Positions 24,921 through 37,962 are shown, counted from the stretch's first letter. The stretch: DNA of 64,000 nucleotides from Hydractinia symbiolongicarpus (GCF_029227915.1 NC_079876.1:7504001-7568000), one strand, 5' to 3'. The notes: a model not told the origin generated them from the sequence alone. Numbers and translations: made by a program.

Positions 24921-25639
24921 TTAAACCTCTTTTAATAAGCGTCTCATCAAAAATGAAAACATTTTTAAAAACTACAAGTCTCATGGACTTTAGTGGTGAA
25001 ATAATAATTTAAAAAATCGTTCGGGAAATGAGTTTACACCCCGGGTACTTTCTTTGTATACTTTTGACTATACGGGCCGAGTCCGGGATTTACGGAAAAT
25101 CGCAGGTTTTCGTTTGCCGGCGATTAAACTTCTTTTATTCAGCGTCTCATCAAAAATGAAAACATTTTTGAAAACTACAAGTCTCATGCGTTTTAGTGGT
25201 GAAAAAATAATTTAAAAAATCGTTCGGTAAATGAGTTTACTCCCTGGGTACTTTCTTTGTATACTTTTGACTATGGGGGCCGAGTCCGGGGTTTACGGGA
25301 AATGGCGGGTTTTCGTTTGCCGGCGATTAAACTTCTTTTATTTAGCGTCTCATCAAAAATGAAAACATTTTTGAAAACTACAAGTCTCAAGCGTTTTAGT
25401 GGTGAAATAATAATTCAAAAAATCGTTTGGGAAATTAGTTTACTCCCTGGGTACTTTCTTTGTATACATTCGACTATACGGGCCGAGCCCGGGATTTACG
25501 GGAAATCGCGGGATTTCGTTTGCCGGCGATTAAACTTCTTTTATTCAGCGTCTCATGAAAAATGAAAACATTTTTAAAAACTACAAGTCTCATGGGCTTT
25601 AGTGGTGAAATAATAATTTAAAAAATCGTTCGGGAAATG

Positions 25640-25810
25640 AGTTTACACCCCGGGTACTTTCTTTGTATACTTTTGACTATACGGGCCGAGTCCGGGATTT
25701 ACGGGAAATCGCAGGTTTTCGTACTTCCCGTAAATCCCAGACTCGGCCCGTATAGTCAAAAGTATACAAAGAAAGTACCCAGGGAGTAAACTCATTTCCC
25801 GAACGATTTT
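25640..25810. other. Inversion junction between the two satellite arms
   Basis: The plus-oriented monomer is intact through GCAGGTTTTCGT, ending at 25722. From 25723 (ACTTCCCGTAAATC) the sequence is a minus-oriented monomer. The two breaks lie at different monomer phases, about 13 bp apart, so the join is not a homologous crossover at equivalent positions. Base 25722 matches only the left monomer and base 25723 only the right one, so I see no microhomology. The self-complementary GTAC at 25721-25724 straddles the join. The flanks form an inverted repeat with a 17-bp spacer: the arm ending GATTTACGGGAA at 25707 pairs with TTCCCGTAAATC beginning at 25725. The innermost 55-60 bp of the arms show a single mismatch, with several more further out. 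Confidence 0.95.
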
Positions 25811-26059
25811 ATAAATTAATTTTTCACCACTAAAACGCATGAGACTTGTAGTTTTCAAAAATGTTTTCATTTTTGATGAAACGCTGAATAAAAGAAGTTT
25901 AATCGCCGGCAAACCAAAACCTGCAATTTCCCGTAAATCCCGGACTCGGCCCGTATAGTCAAAAGTATACAAAGAAAGTACCCAGGGAGTAAACTCATTT
26001 TCCGAACGATTTTTTAAAATATTTTTTCACCACTAAAACGCATGAGACTTGTAGTTTCT

Positions 26060-26260
26060 AAAATGTTTTCAATTTTGATGAGACGCTGAATAAAAGAAGT
26101 TTAATCGCCGGCAAACGAAAACCTGCGATTTCCCGTAAATCCCGGACTCGGCCCGTATAGTAAAGAAAGTACCCGGGATGTAAACTCATTTCCCGAACGA
26201 TTTTATAAATTATTTTTTCACCACTACAACGCATGAGACTTGTAGTTTTCAAAAATGTTT
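26060..26260 (-). repeat. 192-bp monomer subtype with 11-bp deletion (first of 14)
   Basis: The usual TATAGTCAAAAGTATAC followed by AAAGAAAG is reduced to TATAGTAAAGAAAG, removing 11 bp and the GTATAC site. The adjacent CCCAGGGAG reads CCCGGGATG. The junction lies near 26156, 26956, 29176, 32416, 35242, 36044, 38263, 39873, 43104, 45928, 48552, 48947, 51370 and 60266. None was seen in the left arm. The shared flanking changes indicate one deletion event spread by duplication. Confidence 0.9.
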
Positions 26261-27180
26261 TCATTTTTGATGAGACGCTTAATGAAAGAGGTTTAATCGC
26301 CGGCAAACGAAATCCCGCGATTTCCCGTAAATCCCGGACTCGGCCCGTATAGTCAAAAGTATACAAAGAAAGTACCCAGGGAGTAAACTCATTTTCCGAA
26401 CGATTTTTTAAATTATTTTTTCACCACTACAACGCATGAGACTTGTAGTTTTCAAAAATGTTTTCATTTTTGATGAGACGCTTAATGAAAGAGGTTTAAT
26501 CGCCGGCAAACGAAATCCCGCGATTTCCCGTAAATCCCGGGCTTGGCCCGTATAGTCTAATGTATACAAAGAAAGTACCCAGGGAGTAAACTCATTTCCC
26601 GAACGATTTTTTAATTTTTTTTTCACCACTAAAACGCATGAGACTTGTAGTTTTCAAAAATGTTTTCATTTTTGATGAGACGGTTAATGAAAGAAGTTTA
26701 ATTGCGGGCAAACGAAAACCTGCGATTTCCAGTAAATCCCGGCTCGGCCCGTATAGTCAAAAATATACAAAGAAAGTACCCAGGGTGTAAACTCATTTCC
26801 CGAACGATTTTTTAAATTATTATTTCACCACTAAAGCCCATGAGACTTGTAGTACTTAAAAATATTTTCATTTTTGATGAGACGCTGAATAAAAGAAGTT
26901 TAATCGCCGGCAAACGAAAACCTGCGATTTCCCGTAAATCCCGGACTCGGCCCGTATAGTAAAGAAAGTACCCGGGATGTAAACTCATTTCCCGAACGAT
27001 TTTTTAAATTATTATTTCACCACTAAAACCCATGAGACTTATAGTTTTTAAAAATGTTTTCATTTTTGATGAGACGCTGAATAAAAGAAGTTTAATCGCC
27101 GGCAAACGAAAACCCGCCATTTCCCGTAAACCCCGGACTCGGCCCGTATAGTCAAAAGTATACAAAGAAAGTACCCAGGG

Positions 27181-27990
27181 AGTAAACTCATTTTCCGAAC
27201 GATTTTTTAAATTATTTTTTCACCACTACAACGCATGAGACTTGTAGTTTTCAAAAATGTTTTCATTTTTGATGAGACGCTTAATGAAAGAGGTTTAATC
27301 GCCGGCAAACGAAATCCCGCGATTTCCCGTAAATCCCGGGCTTGGCCCGTATAGTCTAATGTATACAAAGAAAGTACCCAGGGAGTAAACTCATTTCCCG
27401 AACGATTTTTTAATTTTTTTTTCACCACTAAAACGCATGAGACTTGTAGTTTTCAAAAATATTTTCATATTTGATGGGACGCTGAATAAAAGAAGTTTAA
27501 TCGCCGGCAAACGAAAACCCGCCATTTCCCGTAAACCCCGGACTCGGCCCGTATAGTCAAAAGTATACAAAGAAAGTACCCAGGGAGTAAACTCATTTTC
27601 CGAACGATTTTTTAAATTATTTTTTCACCACTACAACGCATGAGACTTGTAGTTTTCAAAAATGTTTTCATTTTTGATGAGACGCTTAATGAAAGAGGTT
27701 TAATCGCCGGCAAACGAAATCCCGCGATTTCCCGTAAATCCCGGGCTTGGCCCGTATAGTCTAATGTATACAAAGAAAGTACCCAGGGAGTAAACTCATT
27801 TCCCGAACGATTTTTTAATTTTTTTTTTCACCACTAAAACGCATGAGACTTGTAGTTTTCAAAAATATTTTCATATTTGATGGGACGCTGAATAAAAGAA
27901 GTTTAATCGCCGGCAAACGAAAATCCGCGATTTCCTGTAAATCCCGGACTCGGCCCGTATAGTCAAAAGTATACAAAGTAAGTACCCAGG
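27181..27990 (-). repeat. Tandem dimer duplication (405 bp)
   Basis: The two-monomer segment beginning AGTAAACTCATTTTCC at 27181 recurs at 27586. Both copies contain CACTACAACGCATGAG, TATAGTCTAATGTATAC and an ATTTTCATATTTGATGGG monomer. The poly-T tract differs by one base between copies. Homology with 26375-26640 extends the series upstream. Confidence 0.7.
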
Positions 27991-28200
27991 GAGTAAACTC
28001 ATTTCCCGAACGATTTTTTAAATTATTTTTTCCCCACGAAAACGCATGAGACTTGTAATTTTCAAAAATGTTTTCATTTTTGATGAGACGCTTAATGAAA
28101 GAGGTTTAATCGCCGGCAAACGAAATCCCGCGTTTTCCCGTAAATCCGGGGCTTGGCCCGTATAGTCGAATGTATACAAAGAAAGTACCCAGGGAGTGAA

Positions 28201-28606
28201 CTCATTTCCCGAACGATTTTTTAAATATTTTTTTCACCACTAAAACGCATGAGACTTGTATTTTTTAAAAATGTTTTCATTCTTGATGAGACGCTGAATA
28301 AAAGAAGTTTAATCGCCGGCAAACGAAAACCCGCCATTTCCCGTAAACCCCGGAGTCGGCCCGTATAGTCAAAAGTATACAAAGAAAGTACCCAGGGAGT
28401 GAACTCATTTCCCGAACGATTTTTTAAATATTTTTTTCACCACTAAAACGCATGAGACTTGTATTTTTTAAAAATGTTTTCATTCTTGATGAGACGCTGA
28501 ATAAAAGAAGTTTAATCGCCGGCAAACGAAAACCCGCCATTTCCCGTAAACCCCGGAGTCGGCCCGTATAGTCAAAAGTATACAAAGAAAGTACCCAGGG
28601 AGTGAA
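28201..28606 (-). repeat. Adjacent identical monomer pair
   Basis: Bases 28201-28403 and 28404-28606 appear identical by eye, including the rare GTATTTTTTAAAAATG, TTTTCATTCTTGATG and CCCCGGAGTCGG variants. A single-monomer duplication of this kind implies very recent slippage or exchange. Confidence 0.8.
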
Positions 28607-31600
28607 CTCATTTCCCGAACGATTTTTTAAATATTTTTTTCACCACTAAAACGCATGAGACTTGTAGTTTTCAAAAATATTTTCATATTTGATGGGACGC
28701 TGAATAAAAGAAGTTTAATCGCCGGCAAACGAAAATCCGCGATTTCCTGTAAATCCCGGACTCGGCCCGTATAGTCAAAAGTATACAAAGTAAGTACCCA
28801 GGGAGTAAGCTCATTTCCCGAACGATTTTTTAAATTATTTTTTCACCACTACAACGCATGAGACTTGTAGTTTTTAAAACTGTTTTCATTTTTGAAGAGA
28901 CGCTTAATGAAAGAGGTTTAATCGCCGGCAAACGAAATCCCGCGATTTCCCGTAAATCCCGGACTCGGCCCGTATAGTCGAATGTATACAAAGAAACTAC
29001 CCAGGGAGTAAACTCATTTCCAGAACGATTTTTTAAATTATTTTTTTCACCACTAAAACGCATAAGACTTGAAGTTTTTAAAAATGTTTTCATTTTTGAT
29101 GAAACGCTGAATAAAAGAAGTTTAATCGCCGGCAAACGAAAACCTGCGATTTCCCGTAAATCCCGGACTCGGCCCGTATAGTAAAGAAAGTACCCGGGAT
29201 GTAAACTCATTTCCCGAACGATTTTTTAAAATATTATTTCACCACTAAAACCCATGAGACTTATAGTTTTCAAAAATGTTTTCATTTTTGATGAGACGCT
29301 GAATAAAAGAAGTTTAATCGCCGGCAAACGAAAACCCGTCATTTCCCGTAAACCCCGGACTCGGCCCGTATAGTCAAAAGTATACAAAGAAAGTACCCAG
29401 GGAGTAAACTCATTTCCTGAACGATTTTTTATATTATTTCTTTACCACTAAACGCATGAGACTTGTAGTTTTCAAAAATATTTTCATATTTGATGGGACG
29501 CTGAATAAAAAAATTTTAATCGCCGGCAAACGAAAATACGCGATTTCCTGAAAATCCCGGACTCGGCCCGTATAATCAAAAGTATACAAAGAATGTACCC
29601 AGGGAGTAAACTCATTTCCCGAACGATTTTTTAAATTTTTTTTTCACCACTAAAACGCATGAGACTTGTAGTTTTCAAAAATGTTTTCATTTTTGATGAG
29701 ACGCTTAATGAAAGAGGTTTAATCGTCGGCAAACGAAAACCCGCGATTTCCCGTAAATCCCGGGCTTGGCCCGTATAGTCGAATGTATGCAAAGAAAGTA
29801 CCCTGTGAGTAAACTCGTTTCCAGAACGATTTTTTAAATTATTTTTTCACCACTAAAACGCATGAGACTTGTAGTTTTCAGAAATGTTTTCATTTTTGAT
29901 GAGACGCTTAATGAAAGTGGTTTAATCGCCAGCAAACGAAAACCCGCGATTTCCCGTAAATCCCGGGCTTGGCCCGTATAGTCGAATGTATACAAAGAAA
30001 GTACCCTGTGAGTAAACTCATTTCCAAAACGATTTTTTAAATTATCTTTTCACCACTACAACGCATGAGATTTGTATTTTTTAGAAATGTTTTCATTCTT
30101 GATGAGACGCTGAATAAAAGAAGTTTAATCGCCGGCAAACGAAAACCCGCCATTTCCCGTAAACCCCGGACTCGGCCCGTATAGTCAAAAGTATACAAAG
30201 AAAGTACCCAGGGAGTAAACTCATTTCCCGAACGATTTTTTAAATTATCTTTTCACCACTAAAACGCTTGAGACTTGTAGTTTTCAAAAATGTTTTCATT
30301 TTTGATGAGACGCTTAATGAAAGAGGTTTAATCGCCGGCAAACGAAATCCCGCGATTTCCCCTAAATCCCGGGCTTGGCCCGTATAGTCGAATGTATACA
30401 AAGAAAGTACCCAGGGAGTAAACTCATTTCCCAAACGATTTTTTAATTTTTTTTTTCACCACTAAAACGCATGAGACTTGTAGTTTTCAAAAATGTTTTC
30501 ATTTTTGATGAGACGCCTAATGAAAGAAGTTTAATCGCCGGCAAACGAAAACCCGCGATTTCCCGTAAATCCCGGGCTTGGCCCGTATAGTCGAATGTAT
30601 ACAAAGAAAGTACCCTGAGAGTAAACTCATTTCCAAAACGATTTTTTAAATTATCTTTTCACCACTACAACGCATGAGACTTGTATTTTTTAAAAATGTT
30701 TTCATTCTTGATGAGACGCTGAATAAAAGAAGTTTAATCGCCGGCAAACGAAAACCCGCCATTTCCCGTAAACCCCGGAGTCGGCCCGTATAGTCAAAAG
30801 TATACAAAGAAAGTACCCAGGGAGTAAACTCATTTCCCGAACGATTTTTTAAATTATTTTTTCACCACTAAAACGCATGAGACTTGTAGTTTTTAAAAAA
30901 TGTTTTCATTTTTAATGAGACGCTTAATGAAAGAGGTTTAATCGCCGGCAAACGAAATCCCGCGATTTCCCGTAAATCCCGGGCTTTGCCCGTATAGTCG
31001 AATGTATACAAAGAAAGTACCCAGGGAGTAAACTCATTTCCCAAACGATTTTTTAATTTTTTTTTTTCACCACTAAAACGCATGAGACTTGTAGTTTTCA
31101 AAAATATTTTCATATTTGATGGGACGCTGAATAAAAGAAGTTTAATCGCCGGCAAACGAAAATCCGCGATTTCCTGTAAATCCCGGACTCGGCCCGTATA
31201 GTCAAAAGTATACAAAGTAAGTACCCAGGGAGTAAACTCATTTCCCGAACGATTTTTTAAATTATTTTTTCCCCACGAAAACGCATGAGACTTGTAATTT
31301 TCAAAAATGTTTTTATTTTTGATGAGACGCTTAATGAAAGAGGTTTAATCGCCGGCAAACGAAATCCCGCGTTTTCCCGTAAATCCGGGGCTTGGCCCGT
31401 ATAGTCGAATGTATACAAAGAAAGTACCCAGGGAGTGAACTCATTTCCCGAACGATTTTTTAAATATTTTTTTCACCACTAAAACGCATGAGACTTGTAT
31501 TTTTTAAAAATGTTTTCATTCTTGATGAGACGCTGAATAAAAGAAGTTTAATCGCCGGCAAACGAAAACCCGCCATTTCCCGTAAACCCCGGAGTCGGCC

Positions 31601-32174
31601 CGTATAGTCAAAAGTATACAAAGAAAGTACCCAGGGAGTAAACTCATTTCCCGAACGATTTTTTAAATTATTTTTTCACCACTAAAACGCATGAGACTTG
31701 TAATTTTCAAAAATATTTTCATATTTGATGGGACGCTGAATAAAAGAAGTTTAAACGCCGGCAAACGAAAATCCGCGATTTCCTGTAAATCCCGGACTCG
31801 GCCCGTATAGTCAAAAGTATACAAAGTAAGTACCCAGGGAGTAAGCTCATTTCCCGAACGATTTTTTAAATTATTTTTTCACCACGAAAACGCATGAGAC
31901 TTGTAGTTTTCAAAAATGTTTTCATTTTTGATGAGACGCTTAATGAAAGAGGTTTAATCGCCGGCAAACGAAATCCCGCGTTTTCCAGTAAATCCGGGGC
32001 TTGGCCCGTATAGTCGAATGTATACAAAGAAAGTACCCAGGGAGTGAACTCATTTCCCGAACGATTTTTTAAATATTTTTTTCACCACTAAAACGCATGA
32101 GACTTGTAGTTTTCAAAAATGTTTTCATTTTTGATGAGACGCTTAATGAAAGAGGTTTAATCGCCGGAAAACGA

Positions 32175-34535
32175 AAACCCGCGATTTCCCGTAAATCCCG
32201 GCCTTGGCCCGTATAGTCGAATGTATACAAAGAAAGTACCCTGTGAGTAAACTCATTTCCAGAACGATTTTTTAAATTATTTTTTTCACCACTAAAACGC
32301 ATAAGACTTGAAGTTTTTAAAAATGTTTTCATTTTTGATGAAACGCTGAATAAAAGAAGTTTAATCGCCGGCAAACGAAAACCTGCGATTTCCCGTAAAT
32401 CCCGGACTCGGCCCGTATAGTAAAGAAAGTACCCGGGATGTAAACTCATTTCCCGAACGATTTTTTAAAATATTATTTCACCACTAAAACCCATGAGACT
32501 TATAGTTTTCAAAAATGTTTTCATTTTTGATGAGACGCTGAATAAAAGAAGTTTAATCGCCGGCAAACGAAAACCCGTCATTTCCCGTAAACCCCGGACT
32601 CGGCCCGTATAGTCAAAAGTATACAAAGAAAGTACCCAGGGAGAAAACTCATTTTCCGAACGATTTTTTAAATTATTTTTTCACCACTACAACGCATGAG
32701 ACTTGTAGTTTTCAAAACTGTTTTCATTTTTGAAGAGACGCTTAATGAAAGAGGTTTAATCGCCGGCAAACGAAATCCCGCGATTTCCCGTAAATCCCGG
32801 ACTCGGCCCGTATAGTCGAATGTATACAAAGAAACTACCCAGGGAGTAAACACATTTCCCGAACGATTTTTTTATTTTTTTTTCACCACTAAAACGCATG
32901 AGACTTGTAGTTTTCAAAAATGTTTTCATTTTTGATGAGACGGTTAATGAAAGAAGTTTAATCGCCGGCAATTGAAAACCCGCGATTTCCCGTAAATCCC
33001 GGGCTTGGCCCGTATAGTCGAATGTATACAAAGAAAGTACCCTGTGAGTAAACTCATTTCCCGAACGATTTTTTAAATTATTTTTTCACCACTAAAACGC
33101 ATGAAACTTGTAGTTTTCAGAAATGTTTTCATTTTTGATGAGACGCTTAATGAAAGTGGTTTAATCGCCAGCAAACGAAAACCCGCGATTTCCCGTAAAT
33201 CCCGGGCTTGGCCCGTATAGTCGAATGTATACAAAGAAAGTACCCTGTGAGTAAACTCATTTCCAAAACGATTTTTTAAATTATCTTTTCACCACTAAAA
33301 CGCATGAGACTTGTAGTTTTCAAAAATGTTTTCATTTTTGATGAGACGCTGAATAAAAGAAGTTTAATCGCCGGCAAACCAAAACCCGCCATTTCCGTAA
33401 ACCCCGGATTCGACCGGTATAGTCAAAAGTATACAAAGAAAGTACCCAGGGAGTAAACTCATTTCCTGAACGATTTTTTATATTATTTCTTTACCACTAA
33501 ACGCATGAGACTTGTAGTTTTCAAAAATATTTTCATATTTGATGGGACGCTGAATAAAAGAAGTTTAATCGCCGGCAAACGAAAATACGCGATTTCCTGT
33601 AAATCCCGGACTCGGCCCGTATAATCAAAAGTATACAAAGAATGTACCCAGGGAGTAAACTCATTTCCCGAACGATTTTTTAAATTTTTTTTTCACCACT
33701 AAAACGCATGAGACCTGTAGTTTTCAAAAATGTTTTCATTTTTGATGAGACGCTTAATGAAAGAGGTTTAATCGTCGGCAAACGAAAACCCGCGATTTCC
33801 CGTAAATCCCGGGCTTGGCCCGTATAGTCGAATGTATGCAAAGAAAGTACCCTGTGAGTAAACTCGTTTCCAGAACGATTTTTTAAATTATTTTTTCACC
33901 ACTAAAATGCATAAGACTTGTAGTTTTTAAAAATGTTTTCATTTTTGATGAAACGCTGAATAAAAGAAGTTTAATCGCCGGCAAACGAAAACCCGCGATT
34001 TCCCGTAAATCCCAGCTTGGCCCGTATAGTCAAAAGTATACAAAGAAAGTACCCATGAAGAAAACTCATTTCCCGAACGATTTTTTAAATTAATTTTTCA
34101 CCACTAAAACGCATCAGACTTGTAGTTTTCAAAAATGTTTTCATTTTTAAAGAGACGCTGAAAAAAAGGAGTTTAATCGCCGGCAAACGAAAACCTGCTA
34201 TTTCCCGTAAATCCCGGACTCGGCCCGTATAGTCAAAAGTATACAAAGAAAGTACCCAGGGAGTAAACTCATTTCCCAAACGATTATTTAAATTATAATT
34301 TCACCACTAAAGCCCATGAGACTTGTAGTTTTTAAAAATGTTTTCATTTTTGATGAGACGCTGAATAAAAGAAGTTTAATCGCTGGCAAACGAAAACCCG
34401 CGATTTCCCGTAAATCACGGACTCGGCCCGTATAGTCAAAAGTATACAAGAAAAGTACCCAGTGAGTAAACTCATTTCCCGAACGAATTTTTAAATTATT
34501 TTTTCACCACTAAAACGCATGAGACTTGTAGTTTT
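32175..34535 (-). repeat. Higher-order block C, copy 1
   Basis: Matches 35804-37962. Offset is 3629-3630 bp up to about 33790, then 3427 bp. The change is one whole monomer absent from copy 2. Diagnostic variants include CACATTTCCCGAACG (32850 and 36480), GGCAATTGAAAACC (32969 and 36598), GATTCGACCGGTATAG (33408 and 37037), and TTTCTTTACCACTAAACG. Confidence 0.8.
34077..34279 (-). repeat. Representative minus-strand monomer (203 bp)
   Basis: Full-length right-arm monomer in the same phase as the plus-strand reference, read from 34279 leftwards. A near-identical copy ends at 37706, an offset of 3427 bp, which is 203 bp less than the neighbouring block offset of 3630 and so reveals a one-monomer loss between copies. 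It carries a private variant in the dyad region (TTTTTAAAGAGACG in plus-strand reading). Confidence 0.9.
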
Positions 34536-35803
34536 CAGAAATGTTTTCATTTTTGATGAGACGCTTAATGAAAGTGGTTTAATCGCCGGCAAACGAAAAC
34601 CCGCGATTTCCCGTAAATCCCGGGCTTGGCCCGTATAGTCGAATGTATACAAAGAAAGTACCATGTGAGTAAACTCATTTCCAAAACGATTTTTTAAATT
34701 ATCTTTTCACCACTAAAACGCTTGAGACTTGTAGTTTTCAAAAATGTTTTCATTTTTGATGAGACGCTGAATAAAAGAAGTTTAATCGCCGGCAAACGAA
34801 AACCCGCCATTTCCCGTAAACCCCGGACTCGGCCCGCATAGTCAAAAGTATACAAAGAAAGTACCCAGGGAGTAAACTCATTTCCCGAACGATATTTTAA
34901 ATTATTTTTTCAGCACTAAAACGCATGAGACTTGTAGTTTTTAAAAATGTTTTCATTTTTGATGAGACGCTGAATAAAAGAAGTTTAATCGCGGGCAAAC
35001 GAAAACCTGTGATTTCCAGTAAATCCCGGACTCGGCCCGTATAGTCAAAAGTATACAAAGAAAGTACCCAGGGAGTAAACTCATTTTCCGAACGATTTTT
35101 TAAATTATTATTTCACCACTAAAGCCCATGAGACTTGTAGTCTTCAAAAATGTTTTCATTTTTGATGAGACGCTGAATAAAAGAAGTTTAATCGCCGGCA
35201 AACGAAAACCTGCGATTTCCCGTAAATCCCGGACTCGGCCCGTATAGTAAAGAAAGTACCCGGGATGTAAACTCATTTCCCGAACGATTTTTTAAATTAT
35301 TATTTCACCACTAAAACCCATGAGACTTATAGTTTTTAAAAATGTTTTCATTTTTGATGAGACGCTGAATAAAAGAAGTTTAATCGCCGGCAAACGAAAA
35401 CCCGCCATTTCCCGTAAACCCCGGACTCGGCCCGTATAGTCAAAAGTATACAAAGAAAGTACCCAGGGAGTAAACTCATTTTCCGATCGATTTTTTAAAT
35501 TATTTTTTCACCACTACAACGCATGAGACTTGTAGTTTTCAAAAATGTTTTCATTTTTGATGGGACGCTTAATGAAAGAGGTTTAATCGACGGCAAACGA
35601 AATCCCGCGATTTCCCGTAAATCCCGGGCTTGGCCCGTATAGTCGAATGTATACAAAGAAAGTACCCAGGGAGTAAACTCATTTCCCGAACGATTTTTTA
35701 ATTTTTTTTTTCACCACTAAAACGCATGAGACTTGTAGTTTTCAAAAATGTTTTGATTTTTGATGAGACGGTTAATGAAAGAAGTTTAATCGCCGGCAAA
35801 CGA

Positions 35804-37962
35804 AAACCCGCGATTTCCCGTAAATCCCGGCCTTGGCCCGTATAGTCGAATGTATACAAAGAAAGTACCCTGTGAGTAAACTCATTTCCAGAACGATTTT
35901 TTAAATTATTTTTTTCACCACTAAAACGCATAAGACTTGAAGTTTTTAAAAATGTTTTCATTTTTGATGAAACGCTGAATAAAAGAAGTTTAATCGCCGG
36001 CAAACTAAAACCTGCGATTTCCCGTAAATCCCGGACTCGGCCCGTATAGTAAAGAAAGTACCCGGGATGTAAACTCATTTCCCGAACGATTTTTTAAAAT
36101 ATTATTTCACCACTAAAACCCATGAGACTTATAGTTTTCAAAAATGTTTTCATTTTTGATGAGACGCTGAATAAAAGAAGTTTAATCGCCGGCAAACGAA
36201 AACCCGTCATTTCCCGTAAACCCCGGACTCGGCCCGTATAGTCAAAAGTATACAAAGAAAGTACCCAGGGAGAAAACTCATTTTCCGAACGATTTTTTAA
36301 ATTATTTTTTCACCACTACAACGCATGAGACTTGTAGTTTTCAAAACTGTTTTCATTTTTGAAGAGACGCTTAATGAAAGAGGTTTAATCGCCGGCAAAC
36401 GAAATCCCGCGATTTCCCGTAAATCCCGGACTCGGCCCGTATAGTCGAATGTATACAAAGAAACTACCCAGGGAGTAAACACATTTCCCGAACGATTTTT
36501 TTATTTTTTTTTTCACCACTAAAACGCATGAGACTTGTAGTTTTCAACAATGTTTTCATTTTTGATGAGACGGTTAATGAAAGAAGTTTAATCGCCGGCA
36601 ATTGAAAACCCGCGATTTCCCGTAAATCCCGGGCTTGGCCCGTATAGTCGAATGTATACAAAGAAAGTACCCTGTGAGTAAACTCATTTCCCGAACGATT
36701 TTTTAAATTATTTTTTCACCACTAAAACGCATGAAACTTGTAGTTTTCAGAAATGTTTTCATTTTTGATGAGACGCTTAATGAAAGTGGTTTAATCGCCA
36801 GCAAACGAAAACCCGCGATTTCCCGTAAATCCCGGGCTTGGCCCGTATAGTCGAATGTATACAAAGAAAGTACCCTGTGAGTAAACTCATTTCCAAAACG
36901 ATTTTTTAAATTATCTTTTCACCACTAAAACGCATGAGACTTGTAGTTTTCAAAAATGTTTTCATTTTTGATGAGACGCTGAATAAAAGAAGTTTAATCG
37001 CCGGCAAACCAAAACCCGCCATTTCCGTAAACCCCGGATTCGACCGGTATAGTCAAAAGTATACAAAGAAAGTACCCAGGGAGTAAACTCATTTCCTGAA
37101 CGATTTTTTATATTATTTCTTTACCACTAAACGCATGAGACTTGTAGTTTTCAAAAATATTTTCATATTTGATGGGACGCTGAATAAAAGAAGTTTAATC
37201 GCCGGCAAACGAAAATACGCGATTTCCTGTAAATCCCGGACTCGGCCCGTATAATCAAAAGTATACAAAGAATGTACCCAGGGAGTAAACTCATTTCCCG
37301 AACGATTTTTTAAATTTTTTTTTCACCACTAAAACGCATGAGACTTGTAGTTTTCAAAAATGTTTTCATTTTTGATGAGACGCTTAATGAAAGAGGTTTA
37401 ATCGTCGGCAAACGAAAACCCGCGATTTCCCGTAAATCCCAGCTTGGCCCGTATAGTCAAAAGTATACAAAGAAAGTACCCATGGAGAAAACTCATTTCC
37501 CGAACGATTTTTTAAATTAATTTTTCACCACTAAAACGCATCAGACTTGTAGTTTTCAAAAATGTTTTCATTTTTAAAGAGACGCTGAAAAAAAGAAGTT
37601 TAATCGCCGGCAAACGAAAACCTGCTATTTCCCGTAAATCCCGGACTCGGCCCGTATAGTCAAAAGTATACAAAGAAAGTACCCAGGGAGTAAACTCATT
37701 TCCCAAACGATTATTTAAATTATAATTTCACCACTAAAGCCCATGAGACTTGTAGTTTTTAAAAATGTTTTCATTTTTGATGAGACGCTGAATAAAAGAA
37801 GTTTAATCGCTGGCAAACGAAAACCCGCGATTTCCCGTAAATCACGGACTCGGCCCGTATAGTCAAAAGTATACAAGAAAAGTACCCAGTGAGTAAACTC
37901 ATTTCCCGAACGAATTTTTAAATTATTTTTTCACCACTAAAACGCATGAGACTTGTAGTTTT
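35804..37962 (-). repeat. Higher-order block C, copy 2 with one-monomer deletion
   Basis: Copy of 32175-34535. Near 37430 the monomer containing GTCGGCAAACG is joined directly to the CCCAGCTTGGCCC phase of the next-but-one monomer, so about 203 bp are missing without disturbing the repeat phase. Partial third copy at about 41560-42780. Confidence 0.8.

Larger units (their letters stand above)
1..25722 (+). repeat. Left arm: plus-strand array of a 203-bp satellite monomer
   Basis: Uninterrupted head-to-tail array of about 127 monomers in one orientation. Landmarks recur every 203 bp in the same order: CGTTCGGGAAATGAG, CCTGGGTACTTTC, GTATAC, CTATACGGGCC, CCGGGATTTACGGG, TTTGCCGGCGATTAAAC, CAGCGTCTCATC, a short dyad, CTACAAGTCTCATG, TTTTAGTGGTGAAA and an AT-rich hinge. 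Measured spacings are nearly all exact multiples of 203 (for example 3301 to 3707 is 406, 4925 minus 3910 is 1015, 20760 minus 18933 is 1827). The few departures are 1-bp indels, such as CGTTGCCGG near 1567 and an extra A near 18270. Two main monomer subtypes alternate irregularly: CATGCGTTTTAGTGG followed by AAAAAATAATTTAA, and CATGGGCTTTAGTGG followed by AATAATAATTTAA. The array runs off the left end of the window. A role as centromeric or heterochromatic satellite is inferred from organisation only. Confidence 0.97.

Noticed and set aside
25640-25810. Fold-back (mirror) assembly artefact at the inversion
   Set aside because: The arms are not copies of each other: they differ within the first monomer and have different subtype content further out. 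It is not fully excluded without reads.
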